Assembly: GCA_944384855.1 (NCBI GenBank)
Contig: CALWUY010000051.1
Span: 1 to 43,610, forward strand
Direction: 5' to 3'
From: an uncultured Clostridia bacterium
Lineage (GTDB): Bacteria > Bacillota > Clostridia > Oscillospirales > Acutalibacteraceae
Length of the DNA: 43,610 nt
Position 1 is the first letter of the stretch. Each line of letters begins with the position of its first letter. Both the position numbers and the translations under genes were made by a program. Below are positions 34,422 to 41,167 of this stretch, in pieces. The notes beneath the pieces are model-generated. The model was not told the origin of the DNA. It saw only the letters and a list, made by a program, of their open reading frames with translations, and made no database searches.

Positions 34422-34919
34422 TTATACACCGCCCCCCTTGGGAAAGCCGCAACGGGAGCAAGTGCAGGCAGTATTTTTACTTTCAATAGAAAAAGCACAT
34501 GCTCTGGAGAGTAAATCCTTGCAGGTGCCACACAGACCAATTTCGGTTGTCTTAGTAACGGGGTCGATAAACCCCAAGCTGATTGCAAGAGCATACTCAA
34601 TGCCCGCAAGTGCTTTGTCGCTTGCTTTACCGATGTACTTTTGAAGCCTTTGCTTGTCGATGGTGTGTATCTGCTCTAAAAGCACGATAGACGGCTTCTC
34701 AAGGCCGCTTTCGGCTTTCATAGTGTAGTGGGTAGGTAATTTCGCTTTGGCGTGAGAAACGCTTGTGAGGGGTGCTACGATAACTGTGGTGCTATGCTTG
34801 TTGCCCACGTCGTTTTGCAGAATGATTACGGGTCGGTATCCCGATTGCTCGGATCCGACACCCTGCGGCATATCCGCATAAAACATATCGCCCCGTTTGA
34901 ATGTAGTCTTGTTATCCAT
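34422..34919 (-). CDS. PemK/MazF-family toxin-like protein with Cys-rich C-terminal extension
   Basis: 165 residues. Residues 7-120 match MazF/PemK: FKRGDMFYADMPQGVGSEQSGYRPVIILQND (in parts), TTVIVAPLTS and LEQIHTIDKQRL, with the usual RNase-fold strands. The 40-residue tail has six cysteines (130, 133, 141, 152, 154, 157), CGTC and CTCSRC, probably a zinc ribbon not part of standard MazF. No antitoxin-like gene lies directly upstream, so it may be a regulator or orphan toxin. RBS AAAGGAGG. Cotranscribed with the 41-aa gene 24 bp downstream. Confidence 0.85.
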   Translation of the reverse strand: MDNKTTFKRGDMFYADMPQGVGSEQSGYRPVIILQNDVGNKHSTTVIVAPLTSVSHAKAKLPTHYTMKAESGLEKPSIVLLEQIHTIDKQRLQKYIGKASDKALAGIEYALAISLGFIDPVTKTTEIGLCGTCKDLLSRACAFSIESKNTACTCSRCGFPKGGGV

Positions 34920-35492
34920 TAAATAGACCTCCTTTGGAATTTTAGGCTTTCACCTATGTAGGAGGTCAAACGATAAAACAGAATTAAGGTCGGAAAGATA
35001 TAAACAATACTCCCGTTCTGATGACCGTCTTGCCGTTTGACCTTATTTCAAGAAAATCTATTTGTCCTCGACACCCCGATTTTCTATTGGGAAGTCATCA
35101 AACGGCTGACAGCGTATCAGCTCCACGGGAGTTTCACCCTTGCGTGGTTCTCACGCAACCGCCCCCATTGCCTGCGACGGCTTCACGCCGGACTCGCTAT
35201 CACGCTCGGACTGTGGCTGGACGGGAGTATCATTATCCCCATTGCTTGTCATTGCCGCATCGGGAGCTACCCGATGGTTATAGACTACTGTTTCTCGCTC
35301 CCTGCGTAAGCAGATCGTGGCGCAGTATCTAACGTGGCTTATGCTCATCACAATAGCAATAGGAAAGTATTTGATGAATGGGTATTCGGTTGTCAAGGAA
35401 CAACCCATTCACCGCTATGTAAAACGGAAAACAGGTAAAGGACTATCCGTTGTCCTTCACCTGTTTCCTCACTTAAAGGCTAAATTGTAACC
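34920..35492. other. 573-bp stretch without an assignable gene
   Basis: Both strands hold overlapping open frames (for example minus 35151-35408 and plus 35284-35490) but none has an RBS with a start codon or a recognisable family. The base composition is more GC-rich than the chromosome around it. It holds the sigma gene's terminator (35424-35465) and a short hairpin with ggttgt / acaacc near 35388-35405. Confidence 0.5.
35424..35465 (-). terminator. Terminator of the sigma-like gene
   Basis: On the minus strand, aacaggtgaaggac and gtcctttacctgtt form a 14-bp stem with one G-U pair and an 8-nt loop, followed by ttccgtttt. It lies 28 bp after the stop. Confidence 0.75.
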
Positions 35493-35999
35493 CTATTTGA
35501 AAAAATATTTTTTGAGCTTTGAAATTGCCGCTTTTACCGACTTGATGACCGCAGGGTGGGTACATCGTTCTCTTTCGGCAATTTCTTCGTAAGTAAGACC
35601 GTCAAAGTAATACATTACAAGCCTGCGACGTTGTGTTTCGGGCAGAGCCGCTATTGCTCGGCGCAGTTGCTCGTTTCGCATACTCTTGTAGGCAGTAAGC
35701 TCTACACTCTCAATATCCGCAATGGCTCTTGCGTGTAAAGCTGCTTCGGTCAACTCGCTATGCTCGATATGCCTGTCCCATTCGTTAAGAAAAGAAAGGT
35801 CATCCAACTCAAAACGATCAAGCAGGTCAAACACCGCCTTGTCTATCTCCATACAAATCTGAACACCTTGTCCATCCTTGAATGAAACGTAAAAATGCGG
35901 GTTATCTGTGTTGATGCCTACGCTGAATATTTCGTAGGGGTTGTCCTTGTCCTTTCTGCGGGCAGGACGGGGGTCTTTTCCCGGACGGTAAACATCCAT
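35493..35999 (-). CDS. Sigma-70-like HTH protein of a mobile element
   Basis: 168 residues. The last ~60 residues form a region-4 HTH: ALPETQRRRLVMYYFDGLTYEEIAERERCTHPAVIKSVKAAISKLKKYF (in parts). A standard sigma region 2 is not seen; the N-terminal ~90 residues (NPYEIFSVGINTDNPHFYVSF, ICMEIDKAVFDLLDRF) are of another type, as in small sigma-like regulators carried by clostridial integrative elements. ATG 35999 with GGAGG 8 bp upstream is chosen over TTG 36014. That RBS is the 3' arm of a perfect 18-bp hairpin, so translation is probably controlled. Followed by a terminator. Confidence 0.85.
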   Translation of the reverse strand: MDVYRPGKDPRPARRKDKDNPYEIFSVGINTDNPHFYVSFKDGQGVQICMEIDKAVFDLLDRFELDDLSFLNEWDRHIEHSELTEAALHARAIADIESVELTAYKSMRNEQLRRAIAALPETQRRRLVMYYFDGLTYEEIAERERCTHPAVIKSVKAAISKLKKYFFK

Positions 36000-36264
36000 T
36001 TTTGTTTCCTCCAATCAATCGTTTTAAAATAATTTCAAAACGATTGATTGGAGGACTGCGGCAACCTACCGCAAGTGGTGTTATTAAACTTTTTCGTAAC
36101 AGACCACAAAAGGCCAAGCCAAGCACAATTTTCACTTTTTCGGCAAATTCGTTGGCTTTTTTATTCTTTATTGGAGTTTCTTTAATGAAATAGAAGCGTT
36201 TGTATTCCAGAACATACGTTGCTATTTCAATACCTACTGCTTTCCATTGTCTTGCGTAAATCAC
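35902..36264 (-). CDS. Doubtful ORF overlapping the sigma-like gene
   Basis: A 120-codon frame opening at GTG 36264. The first ~65 residues (VGIEIATYVLEYKRFYF, KKANEFAEKVKIVLGLAFCG) look protein-like, but it lacks a clear RBS, runs out of frame through the 18-bp hairpin and into the sigma gene, and ends in Pro/Arg-rich shadow sequence. It may be the 5' part of a lost gene cut by the hairpin insertion. Confidence 0.25.
   Translation of the reverse strand: MIYARQWKAVGIEIATYVLEYKRFYFIKETPIKNKKANEFAEKVKIVLGLAFCGLLRKSLITPLAVGCRSPPINRFEIILKRLIGGNKNGCLPSGKRPPSCPQKGQGQPLRNIQRRHQHR
36008..36054 (-). promoter_or_regulatory. Perfect 18-bp inverted repeat burying the sigma gene's RBS
   Basis: Arms cctccaatcaatcgtttt (36008-36025) and its exact complement (36037-36054), 11-nt loop. 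In the transcript the GGAGG of the 3' arm is paired, and the sigma-like gene's ATG follows 8 nt later. Confidence 0.85.
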
Positions 36265-36314
36265 CTTGACACTGTGTAAAGAATAATTTTCAAATATGTA
36301 ATTTTAAAAATTAA

Positions 36315-36366
36315 ATATAAAAACAGAGCGTCAAACTTGCTTACACAAGCTCACCGCTCTGTTCAA
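36315..36366 (-). terminator. Terminator of the BtrH-like gene
   Basis: On the minus strand, aacagagcg and cgctctgtt pair (9 bp) with an inner cttg/caag stem, then tttttata. It lies about 60 bp past the stop at 36423 and marks the downstream limit of the peptide-cluster transcript. Confidence 0.75.
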
Positions 36367-36422
36367 ATGTAAAAATTTATATTTAATAATTCTATTGCAA
36401 ATCGTATTAATATACCAAATCA

Positions 36423-37493
36423 CTAAATATAATTCTTATTAAACTTATGCCAATCAATTCCATCGTATATAAAGTGCTCCAAACACTTTTTTTCTTTCGA
36501 AAATACTTCCGGTATTTCTTGAACGATCCTCTTTAGTAAATTCTTATCTTGGGTATGCTCATATTTCAAACATAAATTCAACCACTTCTCGGCAGTTAAA
36601 TTACACTTTCTGTATTCAGTAGCACTTGTTCGTGCATAGTCAGTCAGAGCATCTTCCCAATTTTCTAAAATATAATCCATTGAACAATAAAGCATACGAC
36701 GATGCTCCAATATTTTTTTAGAAGCACTTGAAATGCCCCGAAACCACTCACCAAATTTCTCGCCTTTTATTTCTTTTTCTAACATTTGTTTAAAAGCATC
36801 TAAGCAACTAATTCCTCTGTATACATATGATGCTGATCTATAATCGGCAAAATCAGATAAGCCATGTACTTCATGCAATTCTCCATTCAATTCCCTTTTC
36901 AATTTGAAATATGCTTCAAATACACAGTTATCTGGTTTAAAACTCGGATTTAGTTTTAAAGCCGTAGCAGGATATTGATAATTTAATGCTAATTCTATAC
37001 CGTGTTTTTCGTTACTTAAATAGTAATTTTGTATTTCTTTTATGGTATCTTGTATATAAGAGTATCTAAACATCGATGTCTGAAAGATTCGTTTTTGAAT
37101 TCCAACCGATATAAATTGTTCTTCTAAATCATCAAATCCATAAAATAATACTTCATGAAAATAGTCATAGTCTTTATGCGGTTTTATATGCATTATTATG
37201 TAATATCCATTCTTTAGATACTCTTTTAACTTTTTAATAATATTTTCAGGTGAAAAATCTAGTACTCGTATCGGTTTTCTCTGAAGTATTTCCTCATGGT
37301 ATGCTGGTGGATACATAGATACATCTCCAAAATGAAAATTGTACCCACTATTGACATGAAGATTATAATGTGAGGCAATCCAATCTTTGTAATATGGTGA
37401 TGTTTTTATTATTGCCAATCTATTGTATATCCAACAATCTGTTACTGAATCGATGTCCTCAATGTGAATTGGGAGTTCAAAAAAATTTGTCAA
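36423..37493 (-). CDS. BtrH-like putative Cys/His acyltransferase or peptidase
   Basis: 356 residues. The N-terminal ~130 residues resemble the BtrH N-terminal (papain/C39-like) family: DCWIYN with candidate nucleophile Cys20, and HIKPHKDYDYFHEVLFYGFDDLEEQF with candidate His113 and an Asp soon after. The remaining 220 residues are helical and hold a second conserved-looking block (RGISCLDAFKQMLE). BtrH moves an acyl group from a carrier protein (BtrI) to an aminoglycoside; here a carrier-like protein is encoded upstream, so an acyl or peptidyl transfer role is plausible. Start is TTG 37493 with AAAGGA upstream; no in-frame ATG fits. Last gene of the cluster, separated from MetRS2 by a 361-bp gap with a gene remnant. 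Confidence 0.55.
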   Translation of the reverse strand: MTNFFELPIHIEDIDSVTDCWIYNRLAIIKTSPYYKDWIASHYNLHVNSGYNFHFGDVSMYPPAYHEEILQRKPIRVLDFSPENIIKKLKEYLKNGYYIIMHIKPHKDYDYFHEVLFYGFDDLEEQFISVGIQKRIFQTSMFRYSYIQDTIKEIQNYYLSNEKHGIELALNYQYPATALKLNPSFKPDNCVFEAYFKLKRELNGELHEVHGLSDFADYRSASYVYRGISCLDAFKQMLEKEIKGEKFGEWFRGISSASKKILEHRRMLYCSMDYILENWEDALTDYARTSATEYRKCNLTAEKWLNLCLKYEHTQDKNLLKRIVQEIPEVFSKEKKCLEHFIYDGIDWHKFNKNYI

Positions 37494-37648
37494 AATACAT
37501 CATCCTTTGTTATTTTGATCTAAGTACACCAAATAAAATATTTAAGTTTCTTAAACCATAAAATGATAATTAAATCGTTTAATTTCCATAAATGTTTCAA
37601 CATCTTTTTAGTTGAATGCATTCTATACATACAATATAAGAAAACTGT

Positions 37649-37819
37649 TTAATCATCAGCATATAATTTGTTTTTCAAATAAGTTCTGTCAAAAATAATA
37701 GATAATTTTGATTCAAGTAAGAAATCAACTGGTTCAAATAAAATATTTTTATCATAACATTTTACTATTACGGATTCAATATGTGCTTTAAAACTAAATA
37801 AAGTCCGACACGTTATATA
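37649..37819 (-). pseudogene. Gene remnant, 56-58 codons
   Basis: An open frame between two stops, protein-like (ITCRTLFSFKAHIESVIVKC, then FEPVDFLLESKLSIIFDRTY), with no start codon or RBS. It lies between the MetRS2 and BtrH-like genes in the same direction, and is probably the C-terminal remains of a lost cluster gene. Family not recognised. The other ~150 bp of the gap show no ORF or terminator. Confidence 0.4.
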
Positions 37820-37854
37820 GTTTTAGTTAGATCACATTTCAAAACAAGTAAATA

Positions 37855-39486
37855 TTATCTTTGTAAATTTTGTAATTTTTTTAGTTCTGTATCTACAACA
37901 CTTTTATCAAGCCGTTCAAACAGAATAGATGTTTCTGGTAATTTATAACCAGGCGCAACATATTGATGCGTCCATTGTTTAAGCAAACCCAACCACCCTA
38001 AAACTTTTTCCGAAGAAAAAGGCAAAAATGGATAAAGTAAAATTGCAAGATTTGCAACAATTTGCACACAATTGTAGAGTGTTTCTTCACATAAAGCAGG
38101 ATTGGAAACTCTCGTTTTCCATGGTTGATTTATATCATAATACTTGTTTCCAAAGCGTGCAAGTGAGAACACTTCATCAAGTGCTTCTTTTAAATTGCCG
38201 TTTTCTATCTCAGCACCAACTTTTTTAAAAGTTTTCTCAATCTTGCTAGTTACATCATCACACAAATCTCCATTAGGAACTAAACCATTTTGATATTTTA
38301 ATGTAAACACTAATGTTCGATTAACCAGATTACCATACGCACCCAACAATTCAGAATTATTGCATTCAACAAACTCTCTCCAAGAAAAATCAGTATCCCT
38401 CTTTTCAGGTCCGTTTGAAATCAAGAAATATCGCAATGCATCCGGATTGTATAAATCAACTATATCCTTTACCCATATCGCCCAATTATGACTGGTAGAA
38501 ATCTTTTTGCCCTCAAGTGTTAAATGTTCACTAGAAATAATATCATCTGGTAAATGCCAACCCTCCCCGTTGGCTATCATAAGAGACGGTAATATAATTG
38601 TATGAAATGGGATATTATCTTTTCCATGTATATAATAATGTCGTGCATTATCTCCCCAAAGTTCCAAAAAAGGAAAATCTTTTTGTTTTGCCAATTGTTT
38701 ACTGGCTGATAAATATCCAAGAACATTCTCTGCCCATATATATATTTTCTTATGTTCATACCCCTCTTTTGGAACATCAATTCCCCACTCCAAATCTCGA
38801 GTTATAGCACGATCACGCAATCCTTCATCAATATAGCGTTTTGTAAAAGCTATGGCATTTTTTCTCCAATTTGCATGTGAATGTAAATACTCTCTCAACT
38901 CATGTTCTAATAACGATAATTTAATATACAACTGTTTTGTTCTTTTGAATTCCAGAGAAGTTCCACACTCTGAGCACTTCGGCTCTAATATTGATTCGGC
39001 CTCAAGCACGGCTCCACACGCATCACATTGATCTCCTCTTGTTAATTCGCCACACTCTGGACATTTTCCTATCACCAATCTATCTGACAATGTTTTTTGA
39101 CATACGGAACAATATGCTTGAGGCACAATCTTTTCGCAAATATACTTACTTTTATACATTTTTTTATGAAAAGATGTAACAAAATCCTTATGCCATTCTT
39201 CTGTAGTTTTACCATATAAATCATAACTAAATCCCAATTTTGTAAACACTGATAAAAACTCATTGTGGTATAAATCGCTTATTTCTTTTGGTGTTTTTCC
39301 TTCTTTTTTTGCACGAATAGTTACTGGGGTACCATGACAATCACTTCCAGATACATAAAACACATTGTCACCTTTCAATCGATAATAGCGTGCAATTATA
39401 TCTCCTGGCAATAAAGCTGCAATATGCCCAATATGTAACGATCCATTTGCATACGGCCAAGCTCCTCCAATAAGAATATTTTTCAT
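37855..39486 (-). CDS. metG2: Methionyl-tRNA synthetase, MetRS2 class
   Basis: 543 residues. ATP-binding HIGH (18-21 in SLHIGHIAA), four CxxC pairs of a two-knuckle zinc domain (C126/129, 142/145, 154/157, 171/174), KKISTS in place of KMSKS (328-332) and an anticodon-binding helical domain with SELLGAYGNLVNR. The GGAWPYANG start and KISTSHNWAIWV are the pattern of the archaeal-like MetRS2 found as a second enzyme in some Bacillus and streptococci, where MetRS2 confers resistance to MetRS inhibitors. No C-terminal tRNA-binding (EMAP-like) domain. RBS GAGG. Its presence inside a peptide cluster rather than a housekeeping locus suggests self-resistance or use of Met-tRNA in the pathway. Confidence 0.88.
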   Translation of the reverse strand: MKNILIGGAWPYANGSLHIGHIAALLPGDIIARYYRLKGDNVFYVSGSDCHGTPVTIRAKKEGKTPKEISDLYHNEFLSVFTKLGFSYDLYGKTTEEWHKDFVTSFHKKMYKSKYICEKIVPQAYCSVCQKTLSDRLVIGKCPECGELTRGDQCDACGAVLEAESILEPKCSECGTSLEFKRTKQLYIKLSLLEHELREYLHSHANWRKNAIAFTKRYIDEGLRDRAITRDLEWGIDVPKEGYEHKKIYIWAENVLGYLSASKQLAKQKDFPFLELWGDNARHYYIHGKDNIPFHTIILPSLMIANGEGWHLPDDIISSEHLTLEGKKISTSHNWAIWVKDIVDLYNPDALRYFLISNGPEKRDTDFSWREFVECNNSELLGAYGNLVNRTLVFTLKYQNGLVPNGDLCDDVTSKIEKTFKKVGAEIENGNLKEALDEVFSLARFGNKYYDINQPWKTRVSNPALCEETLYNCVQIVANLAILLYPFLPFSSEKVLGWLGLLKQWTHQYVAPGYKLPETSILFERLDKSVVDTELKKLQNLQR

Positions 39487-39511
39487 AACAAAACCTCATT
39501 TCTTTTTCATT

Positions 39512-39745
39512 TTAATTATAAGAGTTTGAAATACTTTCAATTAATTTAACGAAATCATTAAATGAACGCAGTTCTACTTGTGTCATATAACAATCATCAA
39601 TTGTTATATTAAAATAATTTTCTATTTCAACGATTATACTAACAAATTGTAGTGAATCTATAGATAAACTTTCATTAAAATCTTCTTCTGAAACAAAAAT
39701 ACCTTTCTGTTCAAAAATTTCTCTTAAAGCATTTATAATTTTCAT
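39512..39745 (-). CDS. Acyl carrier-like protein of the peptide cluster
   Basis: 77 residues, a four-helix carrier protein. The phosphopantetheine site is SIDSLQFVSIIVEIE, with Ser31 in DSL, and helix 3 contains TQVELRSFNDFVKLIE. The start (ATG, AAGGGTGAT upstream) lies 12 bp after the radical SAM gene. It could carry an acyl or aminoacyl group for the BtrH-like protein or the S8-DUF1611 protein. ACP-related proteins are a recognised component of clostridial peptide maturation systems. Confidence 0.85.
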   Translation of the reverse strand: MKIINALREIFEQKGIFVSEEDFNESLSIDSLQFVSIIVEIENYFNITIDDCYMTQVELRSFNDFVKLIESISNSYN

Positions 39746-39757
39746 TATATCACCCTT

Positions 39758-41143
39758 TTAATAATTAAAACTGTCTTTATTTGACAAATCAATATACAAA
39801 CCTTTTTTATACATCGATATTAGTCCGTTTTCGATCTCTTTGATTGATTGTTCGTTTTCCAGTTTGCACCGTAAACTTTTACCTTTCGCAATGCTTACAG
39901 GACACATGGTTGAAATACATATTGGTACCCAACAACAATACGTGCATTTCTCTAAGATTTTAGGCAATTGTATAAATTGAGCATTCTTTCCTTCTTCTAT
40001 TACTAAATGACCAGTATTAGTTATAAATCCATATTGGTTTTCATTTTTTATATTATTCTCAGAAAAACCATACGACACCTTAACGCATTTATGAATTGTA
40101 GCATTCGGCATAATAACAAACCCGTTTTGTTTTCCAGCACTACATCTTAATTGAGATAAACTTTGTGCTAATGGAGTATATGTAAATTCTTGTTGTTCAT
40201 CGAATGTTATAAAATCAGATGCGTCATTATTCGTGGGAATTAATGATTCTTTTATTGTATTTATACTTTCTCCACCCCAGTCTACAATTCTGCTTGCCAA
40301 AAACTCAAACCTACTATCATAATTAAGTGACTTGCTAAATTCTTTTGCAAAAGTTCTATATTCAGGAGCGTTATTTTTATCCACATTTGTACGTATTACA
40401 ATTTTAAATCGCTTACTTTTTGCTTTGGTTTGTATTTCTTTTAAATTGCGAACAATATGTTCATATGTTCCTTTACCATTAATAAGTGGGCGTAATTTAT
40501 CATGAAATTTAGCATATCCATCTATAGTAATTTCATAATATAAAATGTTATTTCTTACCAAATCATCAAATGTTTCTACATCTAAAAAATATCCGTTTGT
40601 TATCATTTCAGATATCACCGCTATATTATGCTTTTTTGCAATTTCACAAACAGATTTCATTATATTTAACACTCTGTTTTTTTCAAGTAATGGTTCTCCT
40701 CCAAACCAACTAATTTTAATCGTTTGATAGTTTCGTATATTCCTCGCAAAGAAATTGATTATTGATTTTTCGGACTCGTTTGTCATATGCGTGTTATCAT
40801 GTTTTTCGAAACAATAAACACAACGGAAATTACATGCCTGCGTTGGAATTATTGTAATATCCAATTTGTTGTCATATACAATTCGTTGTATATGATGATA
40901 AACGGTTTTTTCTTCATCTTCTTGTATTGTAACTGCCAATCTTTCTAGACGCAACCGATCAATTAAATTTAAATTTTTATACACACTACTTTTAAAAATT
41001 ACACGGTTTTTCAGTAAATTAAATGTACTCTCGTCAATCTTATATATCTTGGTATTTACTGTATTATAAACAAGGTAATTATCTTCATATTGAAAAAAAT
41101 AGTTATATTTAGAGCCTATTATTTTTTCATTAGTAATTGTCAT
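39758..41143 (-). CDS. Radical SAM/SPASM peptide maturase
   Basis: 461 residues. The N-terminal ~90 residues (YNYFFQYEDNYLVYNTVNTKIYKIDE, in parts) look like a PqqD-type peptide-recognition domain. The radical SAM core has CNFRCVYC (Cys104, 108, 111), WFGGEPLLE and EITIDG. The SPASM region contains RCSAGKQNGF, IHKCVKV, and CTYCCWVPIC...STMC with many cysteines for auxiliary clusters. Such enzymes make C-C, thioether or epimerised residues in ribosomal peptides. ATG 41143 with AAAGGA upstream is preferred to TTG 41164. It is resident between the S8 fusion and the ACP gene, all within 25-bp gaps. Confidence 0.92.
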   Translation of the reverse strand: MTITNEKIIGSKYNYFFQYEDNYLVYNTVNTKIYKIDESTFNLLKNRVIFKSSVYKNLNLIDRLRLERLAVTIQEDEEKTVYHHIQRIVYDNKLDITIIPTQACNFRCVYCFEKHDNTHMTNESEKSIINFFARNIRNYQTIKISWFGGEPLLEKNRVLNIMKSVCEIAKKHNIAVISEMITNGYFLDVETFDDLVRNNILYYEITIDGYAKFHDKLRPLINGKGTYEHIVRNLKEIQTKAKSKRFKIVIRTNVDKNNAPEYRTFAKEFSKSLNYDSRFEFLASRIVDWGGESINTIKESLIPTNNDASDFITFDEQQEFTYTPLAQSLSQLRCSAGKQNGFVIMPNATIHKCVKVSYGFSENNIKNENQYGFITNTGHLVIEEGKNAQFIQLPKILEKCTYCCWVPICISTMCPVSIAKGKSLRCKLENEQSIKEIENGLISMYKKGLYIDLSNKDSFNY

Positions 41144-41167
41144 GTTTCGTTTCCTTTCAATCAATTG

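Noticed and set aside
35021-35332. Plus-strand ORF of 103 codons
   Set aside because: His/Pro/Arg-rich shadow-like composition and no RBS.
35151-35408. Minus-strand ORF of 85 codons
   Set aside because: No RBS, no family resemblance, and an equally open plus-strand frame covers it; likely chance in GC-richer DNA.
37494-37648. Dedicated promoter for the BtrH-like gene
   Set aside because: AT-rich sequence gives several partial boxes, but none with both boxes near consensus at 16-18 bp spacing.
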